DNA of 64,000 bases from Leifsonia virtsii (GTDB lineage: Bacteria; Actinomycetota; Actinomycetes; Actinomycetales; Microbacteriaceae), in NCBI RefSeq assembly GCF_030433675.1, contig NZ_JAROCB010000001.1, forward strand, positions 1,079,632-1,143,631, given 5' to 3'. This document shows positions 34,009-45,687 of this stretch, piece by piece. Each line of letters begins with the position of its first letter. Positions within the stretch are counted from its first letter, which is position 1. Below the pieces are notes generated by a model. The model searched no databases, was not told where the DNA came from, and worked only from the letters and a program-made list of their open reading frames with translations. The position numbers and the translations under genes are program-made.

Positions 34009-35601
34009 TCAGGACTCGGTGATGTCGATCTCCTGCATCAGGTCGGCGTCGATCGCGAGGCGCACCTTCTCGAGCAGGCCGTCGGGCACGCGCGAGTCGA
34101 CCGTGAGGACGCTGAGCGCCTTGCCGCCGGCCGAGGTGCGGGCGATCTGCATGCCGGCGATGTTGATGTCGGCCTCGCCGAACTCCCGGCCGTAGACCGC
34201 CACGATGCCGGGGCGGTCGTCGTAGACCATGACGACGAGGTGCTCGGCGACCGGCACCTCCACGTCGTAGCCGTTGATGCCGACGATCTTCTCGATCTGC
34301 TTCGGGCCGGTCAGGGTGCCGGACACCGAGATCTGCGAGCCGTCGCTCAGCGCGCCGCGCAGCGTGATGAGGTTGCGGTACTCCTCGCTCACGGAGTCGG
34401 TGATGAGGCGCACCTCGATGCCGCGCTGCTCGGCGAGCAGCGGAGCGTTCACGTACGAGACGGTCTCGCTGACGATGTTGGTGAAGATGCCCTTCAGCGC
34501 GGCGAGCTTCAGGACGCTGACGTCGTAGTCGGCGAGCTCGCCGCGCACCTCGACGTCGACGCTGGTGACCGGGCTGCCGGCGAGGCCGGAGAACACCTGG
34601 CCGAGCTTCTCCACGAGCGGGATGCCGGGGCGCACGTAGGGGTCGATCACGCCGCCCGCGACGTTGACCGCGTCCGGGACCAGCTCGCCGGAGAGGGCGA
34701 GCCGCACCGAGCGGGCGACCGAGACGCCCGCCTTCTCCTGCGCCTCGTCGGTGGAGGCGCCGAGGTGCGGGGTGACGACGACGTTCTCGAGCGCCAGCAG
34801 CGGCGAGTCCTGCGGCGGCTCGGACACGAATACGTCGAGCCCGGCGCCGGCGATCGTCCCGGTGGTGAGGGCGCGGTAGAGGGCGTCCTCGTCGATGAGC
34901 CCGCCGCGGGCGACGTTGACGATGAACGCGGTGTCCTTCATCAGCGCCAGCTGGTCGTCGGAGATCATGCCGGTCGTCTCCGGAGTCTTCGGCATGTGGA
35001 TGGTGACGAAGTCGGCCTGCGCGAGCAGCTCGTCGAGGGTCACCAGCTGGACGCCGAGCTGCTGCGCCCGGGCGCTGGTCACGTACGGGTCGTAGGCGAT
35101 CACGTTGGTGCCGAACGACTGCAGCCGCGCCGTGATGAGCGCGCCGATGCGGCCCAGGCCGATGATGCCGACCGTCTTCTCGTACAGCTCGACGCCGGTG
35201 TACTTCGACCGCTTCCACTGGCCCTGCGCGAGCGCGTTGTGCGCGGCCGGGATGTGGCGGGCGAGGCTCAGGATGTGGCCGACCGTGAGCTCGGCGGCCG
35301 AGATGATGTTGGAGGTCGGGGCGTTGACGACCATGACGCCGGCGTTGGTCGCGGCCTTGATGTCGACGTTGTCGAGGCCGACCCCGGCGCGGGCGACCAC
35401 CTTGAGCACGGGCGCGGCGGCGATGACCTCGGCGTCGACCTTCGTGGCGGAGCGAACGAGGATGGCGTCGGCGTCGGCGACCGCGGACAGCAGGGCCGGC
35501 CGGTCGGTGCCGTCCACCGAGCGGATCTCGAAGTCGGGCCCGAGGGCGTCGACAGTGGCGGGCGAGAGTTCTTCGGCGATCAGGACGACCGGCTTTGTCA
35601 C
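34009..35601 (-). CDS. serA: D-3-phosphoglycerate dehydrogenase
   Basis: The 530-aa enzyme makes 3-phosphohydroxypyruvate, the first step of serine synthesis. It has the substrate and NAD domains: RSATKVDAEV, ARAGVGLDNVD, GIIGLGRIGALIT for NAD, ARGGLIDEDAL with catalytic Arg, and TPHLGASTDEAQ with catalytic His. The long actinobacterial C-terminus follows, with an intervening domain and an ACT domain (VMVYDDRPGIVAVYGREFGE) for serine feedback. GTG 35601 has AAGGA at good spacing. Length agrees with the mycobacterial type rather than the short E. coli type. Confidence 0.96.
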   Translation of the reverse strand: MTKPVVLIAEELSPATVDALGPDFEIRSVDGTDRPALLSAVADADAILVRSATKVDAEVIAAAPVLKVVARAGVGLDNVDIKAATNAGVMVVNAPTSNIISAAELTVGHILSLARHIPAAHNALAQGQWKRSKYTGVELYEKTVGIIGLGRIGALITARLQSFGTNVIAYDPYVTSARAQQLGVQLVTLDELLAQADFVTIHMPKTPETTGMISDDQLALMKDTAFIVNVARGGLIDEDALYRALTTGTIAGAGLDVFVSEPPQDSPLLALENVVVTPHLGASTDEAQEKAGVSVARSVRLALSGELVPDAVNVAGGVIDPYVRPGIPLVEKLGQVFSGLAGSPVTSVDVEVRGELADYDVSVLKLAALKGIFTNIVSETVSYVNAPLLAEQRGIEVRLITDSVSEEYRNLITLRGALSDGSQISVSGTLTGPKQIEKIVGINGYDVEVPVAEHLVVMVYDDRPGIVAVYGREFGEADINIAGMQIARTSAGGKALSVLTVDSRVPDGLLEKVRLAIDADLMQEIDITES

Positions 35602-35754
35602 GTGGCAGATCCTTACGGTGGTGCGAGGGCTGGCTTGGGATGAAGTGCGCCACGGTCGGTGGGGCGCCGAACGGCTTAACTCTAGCGGGGCGTCAAGCGC
35701 GCTTTTCGCCGCGTTACGGCAGCGGAGGCGGACGGTGCGGGAGAGGATGGACCG

Positions 35755-36135
35755 GTGACCCCGTTCGAGATCGTCCAGCTCGTCCTGCGCATCGCGCTCG
35801 CCCTCGTGTTCGTGGGGATGGGCGTCCTGCACTTCGTCCCGGGTCCGGCGCGGGGCATGGCCGCGATGATCCCGCCGGCCGTGAGGGTGGTCCCGCCGCG
35901 TGCGCTGGTGGCGTTCACGGGCGTCTGCGAACTGGCGGGCGGAATCGGGCTCCTGGTCCCGGCGACGCGGGTCGCCGCCGCGATCTGCCTTGTCGTGTTC
36001 CTCGTCGCGGTATTCCCGGCGAACGCCTACGCCGCGGGCAAGACGGAGCGGTTCGGAGTGTTCGCCACGCCGCTGGTGCCGCGCGCGGTCCTGCAGGTGG
36101 TGCTGATCGCCCTGTGCCTGGTGTGCGCGCTGTAG
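35755..36135 (+). CDS. DoxX family membrane protein
   Basis: The 126-aa protein has four hydrophobic helices with the DoxX pattern: LRIALALVFVGMGVLHF opens helix 1, LVAFTGVCELAGGIGLLVP spans helix 2, and two more helices follow. DoxX-like proteins are linked to quinone, thiosulfate or redox-stress functions, but no role can be assigned here. GTG 35755 follows GGAGAGG. It is divergent from serA. A shared hairpin terminator lies between it and convergent ilvC. Confidence 0.85.
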   Translation: MTPFEIVQLVLRIALALVFVGMGVLHFVPGPARGMAAMIPPAVRVVPPRALVAFTGVCELAGGIGLLVPATRVAAAICLVVFLVAVFPANAYAAGKTERFGVFATPLVPRAVLQVVLIALCLVCAL

Positions 36136-36161
36136 CGACGCCCCTCGCGCGTGGCGCGATC

Positions 36162-36194
36162 CCGGGGTACCGCACGCGATGCGCGGCACCCCGG
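36162..36194. terminator. Bidirectional hairpin between doxX and ilvC
   Basis: The arms CCGGGGTACCGC (36162-36173) and GCGGCACCCCGG (36183-36194) pair with one mismatch around a 9-nt loop. It lies 27 bp after the doxX stop and 33 bp after the ilvC stop, so it can serve both convergent genes. No U-run is evident. Confidence 0.75.
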
Positions 36195-36226
36195 TGATCA
36201 GGGCACGGTGACCGTGACTGTCGGGC

Positions 36227-39618
<3,392 letters not shown>

Positions 39619-39663
39619 CAGTCCTTACGTACGAACGGTGGATTTCGGTGCGGAAGCCGCGCC

Positions 39664-41358
39664 TCAGCCGGTGACGGCTCCTTCTGCTGCGGAGCGCACG
39701 AGCTTGGAGAACTTCGCGAGAACGCCACGGGTATAGCGCGGAGGAAGAGGCGCCCAGCCTTCACGGCGGGCGGTCAGCTCGGACTCGTCGACAAGTAGGT
39801 CGAGGGAGCGAGCCGCGATATCGACCCGTATCAGATCACCATCGCGCACGAAGGCGATGGGACCTGCGTCCACCGCTTCGGGTGCTATGTGGCCGATGCA
39901 CAGGCCGGTTGTGCCGCCTGAGAATCGTCCGTCCGTCAATAGTAGTACATCCTTGCCGAGGCCTGCGCCCTTGATGGCGGCGGTGATGGCGAGCATCTCG
40001 CGCATGCCCGGTCCGCCCTTCGGGCCCTCGTAGCGGATGACCACCACGTCGCCGGCCTTGATGCTGCCCTCGGTGAGGGCGTCCATCGCCGCGCGCTCGC
40101 GCTCGAACACGCGCGCCGGGCCCTCGAACACCGAGGCGTCGAAGCCGGCCGTCTTGACGACCGCGCCCTCCGGAGCCATCGAGCCCTTGAGGATGGTGAT
40201 GCCGCCGGTCGGGTGGATCGGGTTGTCGAGCGACCGCATGACCTCGCCGTCGGGCGCCGGCGGGTTGATCTCGGCCAGGTTCTCGGCGACGGTCTTGCCG
40301 GTGACCGTGAGGCAGTCGCCGTGCAGCAGGCCCGCGTCGAGCAGCGCCTTCATCACGACGGGGACGCCGCCGTGGCGGTCGACGTCGTTCATCACGTACT
40401 TGCCGAACGGCTTCAGGTCGCCGATGTGCGGCACCTTGTCGCCGATCCGGTTGAAGTCGTCGATCGTCAGGTCGACCTCGGCCTCGTGCGCGATCGCCAG
40501 CAGGTGCAGCACGACGTTGGTGGAGCCGCCGAACGCCATGGCCACGGCGATGGCGTTCTCGAACGCCTCCTTGGTGAGGATGTCGCGCGCGGTGATGCCC
40601 TTCTTGAGCAGGTTCACCACGGCCTCGCCAGAACGGTGCGCGTAGTAGTCGCGGCGACGGTCGGCCGAGGGCGGAGCGGCGGAGCCCGGGAGGCTCATGC
40701 CGAGCGCCTCGGCGACGGAGGCCATCGTGTTGGCGGTGTACATGCCGCCGCACGCGCCCTCGCCCGGGGCGATGGCGCACTCGATGCGCTTGAGGTCTTC
40801 TTCGCTCATCTTGCCGGCCTTGCACGCGCCGACCGCCTCGAACGAGTCGATGATCGTCACGTCTTTCTCCGTGCCGTCGGAGAGCTTCACCCAGCCCGGC
40901 GCGATCGAGCCGGCGTAGAGGAAGACGGCCGAGAGGTCGAGGCGCGCGGCCGCCATGAGCATGCCGGGGAGCGACTTGTCGCAGCCGGCGAGCAGGACGG
41001 TGCCGTCGAGCCGTTCGGCCATCATCACGGTCTCGACGGAGTCGGCGATGACCTCGCGCGAGACGAGCGAGAAGTGCATTCCCTCGTGGCCCATCGAGAT
41101 GCCGTCGGAGACGGAGATGGTGCCGAACTGCAGCGGGTACCCGCCACCGGCGTGCACGCCCTCCTTCGCGCCCTGAGCGAGGCGGTCGAGAGAGAGGTTG
41201 CACGGGGTGATCTCGTTCCAGGACGAGGCGATGCCGATCTGCGGCTTCTCCCAGTCTTCATCGCCCATTCCGACGGCGCGGAGCATCCCGCGGCTGGTGG
41301 TGGCTTCGATCCCGTCCGTGACGACGCGCGAACGCGGCTTCCAATCGACTTCTGGCAT
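39664..41358 (-). CDS. ilvD: Dihydroxy-acid dehydratase
   Basis: The 564-aa Fe-S enzyme dehydrates dihydroxyisovalerate and dihydroxymethylvalerate. Cluster cysteines appear in [22 protein letters not shown] and [13 protein letters not shown]. The C-terminal [20 protein letters not shown] is intact. It heads the ilv series on the minus strand. Codon use shifts to A/T-ending codons between about 39790 and 39955, unlike the rest of the gene, although the protein stays canonical. The start is ATG 41358. Confidence 0.96.
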   Translation of the reverse strand: MPEVDWKPRSRVVTDGIEATTSRGMLRAVGMGDEDWEKPQIGIASSWNEITPCNLSLDRLAQGAKEGVHAGGGYPLQFGTISVSDGISMGHEGMHFSLVSREVIADSVETVMMAERLDGTVLLAGCDKSLPGMLMAAARLDLSAVFLYAGSIAPGWVKLSDGTEKDVTIIDSFEAVGACKAGKMSEEDLKRIECAIAPGEGACGGMYTANTMASVAEALGMSLPGSAAPPSADRRRDYYAHRSGEAVVNLLKKGITARDILTKEAFENAIAVAMAFGGSTNVVLHLLAIAHEAEVDLTIDDFNRIGDKVPHIGDLKPFGKYVMNDVDRHGGVPVVMKALLDAGLLHGDCLTVTGKTVAENLAEINPPAPDGEVMRSLDNPIHPTGGITILKGSMAPEGAVVKTAGFDASVFEGPARVFERERAAMDALTEGSIKAGDVVVIRYEGPKGGPGMREMLAITAAIKGAGLGKDVLLLTDGRFSGGTTGLCIGHIAPEAVDAGPIAFVRDGDLIRVDIAARSLDLLVDESELTARREGWAPLPPRYTRGVLAKFSKLVRSAAEGAVTG

Positions 41359-41430
41359 GTGACAACTCTAGGACGTCTCGAATGCCGCTCGGACCATGTG
41401 CCCGAGACCTGTGGACAGCGGGCCGCAGCG

Positions 41431-42255
41431 TCAGGCTGTGGACGGCTTCACGTGCGCCTCGCGGGCCTCCGCCAGCAGCGTGAGCAGGGTCGCGACCGCG
41501 CGCTCGTCCGCCACCCGGTACTGCGCGAGCGTCTCCCCCCGCCCGACCTTGATGCCGACGTCGCCGCGGGAGGGGTCCATGACGCGGAAGCCGTCCTCGT
41601 CGGTCACGTCGTCGCCCGCGAAGAGCACAGCGGTCGCCTTCGTGTACTCGCGGAGGCGCTCGACGGCGTCGCCCTTGTGGGCCTCCCGCACCGAGAACTC
41701 GATGATGTCCTTGCCGTCGCGGATGGTGAGGTCGTCGCTGATCGCGGCGGCGGCCTCGCGCGCCCGGGCGACCACCTCGGGTCCGCGCTCGGCGGAGACC
41801 AGACGGTAGTGCACGCCGAAGCCCACGGGCTTCGTCTCGAGCTTGGTCGAGGGGATGTCGTCGACGATCTGCTGCAGCGCCTCCCCCAGCCGCGCGAGCC
41901 TGTCCCGCTCCTCTTCCGTCAGGTCGACCGAGACGCCGTCGCGGCCGAAGCGGATCTCGACGCCGTGCGAGCCGATCAGCAGCGCATCGTCGTCGGCCTC
42001 TGTCACGATCTCCAGACTCGACAGCGGGCGTCCGGAGACATAGGCGACCCAGGTGTCCGGGAGGTGCTCCAGGCGGTCGAGCGCCGCCTTCGCCTCCGGC
42101 AGCGCCCGCGCGCCGCGCGGCACGTCGACGAACGGCGCGAGCGTCCCGTCGAAGTCGAGGGCGAGCAGCAGGCGGTCGGCGCGCGCCAGCCGCTGGAGGG
42201 CGTTCGCGAGTGCGACGGCGGCGGCGGGAGGCAGCGGGGAGGCGGTGTTCGTCAT
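41431..42255 (-). CDS. otsB: Trehalose-6-phosphate phosphatase
   Basis: The 274-aa HAD phosphatase releases trehalose from trehalose 6-phosphate. The nucleophile and acid are Asp34/Asp36 in LALDFDGTLAPF. VAYVSGRPL, IGSHGVEIRF and the metal motif AGDDVTDEDGF are all present. It is a single-domain enzyme without the N-terminal extension of some mycobacterial OtsB2. It follows otsA on the same strand with a 26-bp gap, so the two are co-transcribed. Confidence 0.95.
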   Translation of the reverse strand: MTNTASPLPPAAAVALANALQRLARADRLLLALDFDGTLAPFVDVPRGARALPEAKAALDRLEHLPDTWVAYVSGRPLSSLEIVTEADDDALLIGSHGVEIRFGRDGVSVDLTEEERDRLARLGEALQQIVDDIPSTKLETKPVGFGVHYRLVSAERGPEVVARAREAAAAISDDLTIRDGKDIIEFSVREAHKGDAVERLREYTKATAVLFAGDDVTDEDGFRVMDPSRGDVGIKVGRGETLAQYRVADERAVATLLTLLAEAREAHVKPSTA

Positions 42256-42281
42256 TCGTCTTCCGGGGAGGATCGGGTGGT

Positions 42282-43754
42282 TCAGCGCCGGTTGACCGGC
42301 GGGTTCTGCAGCGGGTGGTCGCCGTGGGCGCTCCGCGTGAGGGCGTCGAGGAAGGACGCCGACCAGCGCGCGACGTCGTTGGTGAGCACCTTCTTGCGCA
42401 GCGCGCGCATCCGGCGGGTGCGGTCGCGCTTGGGCATCGCCAGCGCCTGCATGACCGTGTCCTTGAGGCCCTCGATGTCGTGCGGGTTGATCAGCAGAGC
42501 CTGGCGCAGCTCGTCGGAGGCGCCGGCGAACTCGCTGAGGACGAGCACTCCGTCTTCGTCCACGCGCGTGGCGACGTACTCCTTGGCGACGAGGTTCATG
42601 CCGTCGCGCAGGGCGGTCACCAGCATCACGTCGGCGGCGAGGTAGAGGGCGACCATCTCCTCACGCGGGTAGCCGTGGTGCAGGTAGGCGATGGCGGTGT
42701 GGCCGAGGGTGGAGTAGTCGCCGTTGATCCGGCCGACGGTCAGCTCGATCTCGTCGCGCAGCTGGCGGTACGTCTCGACGCGCTCGCGGCTGGGGCTGGC
42801 GACCTGCACGAGAGTCACGTCCTCGACGCTCAGGCGACCCTCCTCCAGCAGCTCGCCGAACGCCTTCAGCCGGTGGCCGATGCCCTTCGTGTAGTCGAGC
42901 CGGTCGACGCCGAGCATGATCTTCTCGGGGTTGCCCAGCTCCTCGCGGATCTCGCGCGCCCGCGCCTGGATCTCGGGTCGGCGGGCGAGGTCCTGGTACT
43001 GGTCGGCGTCGATGGAGATCGGGAAGGCGCGCGCGAGCACCGTCCGCACGAGCCCGCCGCGGCGGTCGGTGGTGACGTGGCGGTGCGACCCGGCCTCCGG
43101 GTCGTCCGTGTCGATCGGCACCTCGATGATGGGCCCGCGGGTCTCGTAGCCCTTGAGGCGCCGGACCGCGCGCGAGAAGTTGCCGGCGTCGGCGACGCGC
43201 TGGAAGCCGATCACGTCGGCGCCGAGCAGTCCGTCGATGATCTGCCGGCGCCAGGGCAGCTGCGAGTAGATGCCGTACGGCGGGAACGGGATGTGGTTGA
43301 AGAAGCCGATCACCAGGTCCGGCCGCTCCTCGCGCAGCATCGCGGGCACGAGCTGCAGCTGATAGTCGTGCACCCAGACGACGGCGCCGGGAGCGGAGAC
43401 GGCTGCGGCCGCCTGCGCGAACCGGCGGTTGACCTTCACGTAGGTCTCCCACCACTCCCGGTGGTAGCTCGGCTGCGCGATCACGTCGTGGTAGAGCGGC
43501 CAGAGGGTGTCGTTCGAGAAGCCCTCGTAGTACTCCTGCAGCTCCTGGTCCGACAGCGGGACCGGGTGGATGTTGATCCCGCCGGCCTCGAACGGCTCGA
43601 TGTCCTCGCCCGCGACGCCGGCCCAGCCGATCCACACGCCGTCCTGCGACCGCATCATCGGCTCCAGCGCCGCGACCAGCCCACCGGGCGATGGACGCCA
43701 GTCGGCGTCGCCCCGGTCGTCGACCACCCGGTCGACGGGCAGTCGGTTGGACAC
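42282..43754 (-). CDS. otsA: Trehalose-6-phosphate synthase (start uncertain, probably longer)
   Basis: The GT20 enzyme joins glucose from a nucleotide sugar to glucose 6-phosphate. Visible motifs are SNRLPVDR, WVHDYQLQLVPAML, FFNHIPFPP, GVDRLDYTKGI and the C-terminal NPHDIEGLKD. The GTG at 43754 (490 aa) is the only canonical in-frame start. However, coding similarity continues upstream through ETYDLVI, the first beta strand of the fold, for 25 codons to ATC at 43829. That codon sits 10 nt after GAGGGAG and is followed by AGC-ACG-ACG, as expected for MSTT. A TGA blocks further extension. The true start may be that AUC. otsB follows. Confidence 0.92.
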   Translation of the reverse strand: MSNRLPVDRVVDDRGDADWRPSPGGLVAALEPMMRSQDGVWIGWAGVAGEDIEPFEAGGINIHPVPLSDQELQEYYEGFSNDTLWPLYHDVIAQPSYHREWWETYVKVNRRFAQAAAAVSAPGAVVWVHDYQLQLVPAMLREERPDLVIGFFNHIPFPPYGIYSQLPWRRQIIDGLLGADVIGFQRVADAGNFSRAVRRLKGYETRGPIIEVPIDTDDPEAGSHRHVTTDRRGGLVRTVLARAFPISIDADQYQDLARRPEIQARAREIREELGNPEKIMLGVDRLDYTKGIGHRLKAFGELLEEGRLSVEDVTLVQVASPSRERVETYRQLRDEIELTVGRINGDYSTLGHTAIAYLHHGYPREEMVALYLAADVMLVTALRDGMNLVAKEYVATRVDEDGVLVLSEFAGASDELRQALLINPHDIEGLKDTVMQALAMPKRDRTRRMRALRKKVLTNDVARWSASFLDALTRSAHGDHPLQNPPVNRR

Positions 43755-43890
43755 GATGACCAGGTCGTAGGTCTCCTGGTGCGTCTCGTCCGTCGTGGAT
43801 GCGGTCGTCGGTTGGGGCGTCGTGCTGATGGTCGGTCAACTCCCTCGAGGGGTCGCGGTGGACATCAGCCAGGGTACCAGCGTCCTCCAA

Positions 43891-43907
43891 GGCCCCTTCG
43901 GGCGGCC
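43891..43907 (-). terminator. Weak hairpin after the SGNH lipoprotein gene
   Basis: GGCCCC and GGGCGGCC pair imperfectly around TTC, 4 bp past the SGNH stop on the minus strand. No U-run follows. It could be a terminator separating the SGNH gene from otsA downstream. Confidence 0.3.
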
Positions 43908-43910
43908 GGG

Positions 43911-44825
43911 CTACTTCGCCGTGCCGAGCAGCTGCGTCAGCCGTTTCGCGTACTGCGCGTACCCGGTGGCCGTCGGGTGGAAGATGTCGGCGCCGGAGGT
44001 GTTGAGCCAGGGGGTCTTGTCTCCGACGGCGTGCCCGGCGAAGTCGACCGGCAGGTAGGTCATGGCGACGCCCTTGGCGCGCTGCTCCTCCACCGCCTGC
44101 CGGATGACCTCGTTCAGGCCGATCGTCGCGGCGTTGATGGCCGCGGCGGTCTGGAAGTCCTTCGCGCTCGGGTCGGAGGAGTCGTACAGGAGCACGTAGC
44201 TGGTGACGACGATGCGCGCATTGGGGGCGGCCTGGGCGATCGCGGAGTACGTGGTGCGCAGGCGGTCGGGCAGCACATTGAGCAGCGACAGCGCGGCGGT
44301 CACCTCGTTGCGGCACGCGGTCACCTTGCCCGCGGCGCAGTCGCCCGCGATCTGGGCGACGCCCAGATCGTTGCCGCCGATGCTGACCGTGACGAGGTCG
44401 GTGCGGTCGTCGAGGGCGATCAGCTGGTGCTTCAGGAGGTCCGAGGTGGTCGCTCCCGCACAGGCGGCGTTCACGACGAGGTCGACGCCGGACTTCTGCG
44501 CGAACACGGCCGGGTAGGCGGCCGGGCTCAGGCGGCACTTCCCCTTCTCATCGCCGCCGCCCATGCCGGCCGCGAACGAGTCCCCGAGCGCGACATAGCG
44601 GGTGGACGGGGTGAGCGGCTGCTTCGGGAACGGGTCGGGCGTCGCGCTCGGCGTCGGCGCGCCGGTCGCCGCGGGCTGCTGCGGCTCTGCCCCGCTCGGT
44701 GCGCCGGAGCAGGCGCTCAGCGTCACGACGGTGGCGGAGACGAGCAGCGCGACGGCGGCGCGGAGCACGCGGGAACGCGCGGGCGCGGCAAGGGCGCGCT
44801 GGTGCCGTCGTGCTTCGGGTCGCAT
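43911..44825 (-). CDS. SGNH/GDSL-family esterase, lipoprotein
   Basis: The 304-aa precursor has a lipoprotein signal: arginine-rich start, hydrophobic core 20-35 and lipobox TLSAC with Cys39. A proline-, threonine- and serine-rich linker follows, then an SGNH hydrolase. Block I is ALGDSFAAG with the catalytic Ser, block III is SIGGNDLG, and block V is DIFHPTATGY with the Asp/His pair. Extra cysteines (KCRL, NAACAG, AGDC, TACRNE) suggest disulfides in the mature enzyme, as in actinobacterial extracellular lipases of this class. It acts outside the membrane on esters of unknown identity. Confidence 0.9.
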   Translation of the reverse strand: MRPEARRHQRALAAPARSRVLRAAVALLVSATVVTLSACSGAPSGAEPQQPAATGAPTPSATPDPFPKQPLTPSTRYVALGDSFAAGMGGGDEKGKCRLSPAAYPAVFAQKSGVDLVVNAACAGATTSDLLKHQLIALDDRTDLVTVSIGGNDLGVAQIAGDCAAGKVTACRNEVTAALSLLNVLPDRLRTTYSAIAQAAPNARIVVTSYVLLYDSSDPSAKDFQTAAAINAATIGLNEVIRQAVEEQRAKGVAMTYLPVDFAGHAVGDKTPWLNTSGADIFHPTATGYAQYAKRLTQLLGTAK

Positions 44826-44860
44826 CCGACCGAGCGTAGCGGCGAAGGCTTGGCGAACGC

Positions 44861-45568
44861 TCAGACGCGCTCGGTGAGGGCGAGCAGGATCGCCGGGACG
44901 GACTCGGAGAGCCGCTCCGGGAAGGTGCGCTCGTCGCCGGAGAGCACGGCCCGGGCCTCGCCGTTCGCGCAGAGCTCGGCGATCACGCGCACGGCCTCCT
45001 CCGGCGCGATCGTGAACCGGCGCCGGGCGCTGGTGAGCGCCGCCACAACGGTCTGGGTGAGGTCGGCGAAGAACTCGTCCTGGTAGCGGAGGTAGTCGGC
45101 GGCGATGGTGTGGTCGCGCAGGGCGAGCAGCCGGAACTCCGCCTGCACCAGCCACCAGCGCGGGTCGTCGGACTGCAGCTCCAGGATGCGCGTGACCGTG
45201 CGCACCACGTCCTCGTCGCCGAGTTCCGCGCCCTCCTCGCCGACCAGCGGCCGCAGGAACTGGGCGACGCCGGTGTCGAGCTGCTCGAGCCGCATCTCCT
45301 TCTCGCGCTCCATCAGGGCGAAGAACAGCTCCTCCTTGCTGGAGAAGTTGGAGTAGAACGCTCCGCGCGTGAAGCCTGCGCGCTCCACGATGGTCTCGAC
45401 GCTGGCGGCGCGAACGCCCTGCTCGGCGAACACCTCGAAGGCGGCGTCGAGCAGCCGAGCGCGGGTGCGCCGGCGGCGTGCCGACTCGGCGGGCGCGTCG
45501 TCGCGCTCGTCGCGCTCGTCGGCGTCGTGCTCGCTCTGCGGCTCGTCTCTGAGAGTCGTGGTGTCCAA
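44861..45568 (-). CDS. TetR family transcriptional regulator
   Basis: The 235-aa regulator has an acidic N-terminal extension of about 30 residues and then the helix-turn-helix (about 33-80; VETIVERAGFTRGAFYSNFSSKEELF). The C-terminal domain resembles that of regulators of MMPL and other envelope-lipid exporters. It is divergent from the MMPL-YhgE operon. Two GATACA-N4-TGTATC operators lie in the gap, so it most likely represses both directions. ATG 45568 is the first good start. Confidence 0.92.
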   Translation of the reverse strand: MDTTTLRDEPQSEHDADERDERDDAPAESARRRRTRARLLDAAFEVFAEQGVRAASVETIVERAGFTRGAFYSNFSSKEELFFALMEREKEMRLEQLDTGVAQFLRPLVGEEGAELGDEDVVRTVTRILELQSDDPRWWLVQAEFRLLALRDHTIAADYLRYQDEFFADLTQTVVAALTSARRRFTIAPEEAVRVIAELCANGEARAVLSGDERTFPERLSESVPAILLALTERV

Positions 45569-45595
45569 GCTGAAACCTTCCTGAAACCGAGGTTC

Positions 45596-45611
45596 GATAC
45601 AAGAGTGTATC
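45596..45611. promoter_or_regulatory. TetR operator 1 of the MMPL locus
   Basis: GATACAAGAGTGTATC is an inverted repeat, GATACA-N4-TGTATC. It lies 27 bp upstream of the TetR ATG. It is AT-rich in a GC-rich region and could overlap the tetR promoter. Confidence 0.85.
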
Positions 45612-45628
45612 CGATACGGTTCTGTACG

Positions 45629-45644
45629 GATACAACGGTGTATC
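45629..45644. promoter_or_regulatory. TetR operator 2 of the MMPL locus
   Basis: GATACAACGGTGTATC repeats the same GATACA-N4-TGTATC pattern. Its centre is 33 bp from operator 1, about three helical turns, and it ends 43 bp before the MMPL start. Between the two sites is a further partial copy (CCGATACGG). Confidence 0.85.
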
Positions 45645-45687
45645 GGAACCTCATCCGTCGCCTTCGCTACTCATCCCGGGAGAACGC

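Noticed and set aside
39619-39663. Possible attenuator, leader peptide or T-box before ilvB
   Set aside because: The gap is 45 bp with no branched-chain codon run, no paired hairpins and no T-box core. The region before ilvD (41359-41430) also has none.
41359-41430. Terminator between otsB and ilvD
   Set aside because: I find no stable stem; GTGGACAG-like pieces do not pair well. Transcription may continue from otsB into ilvD.
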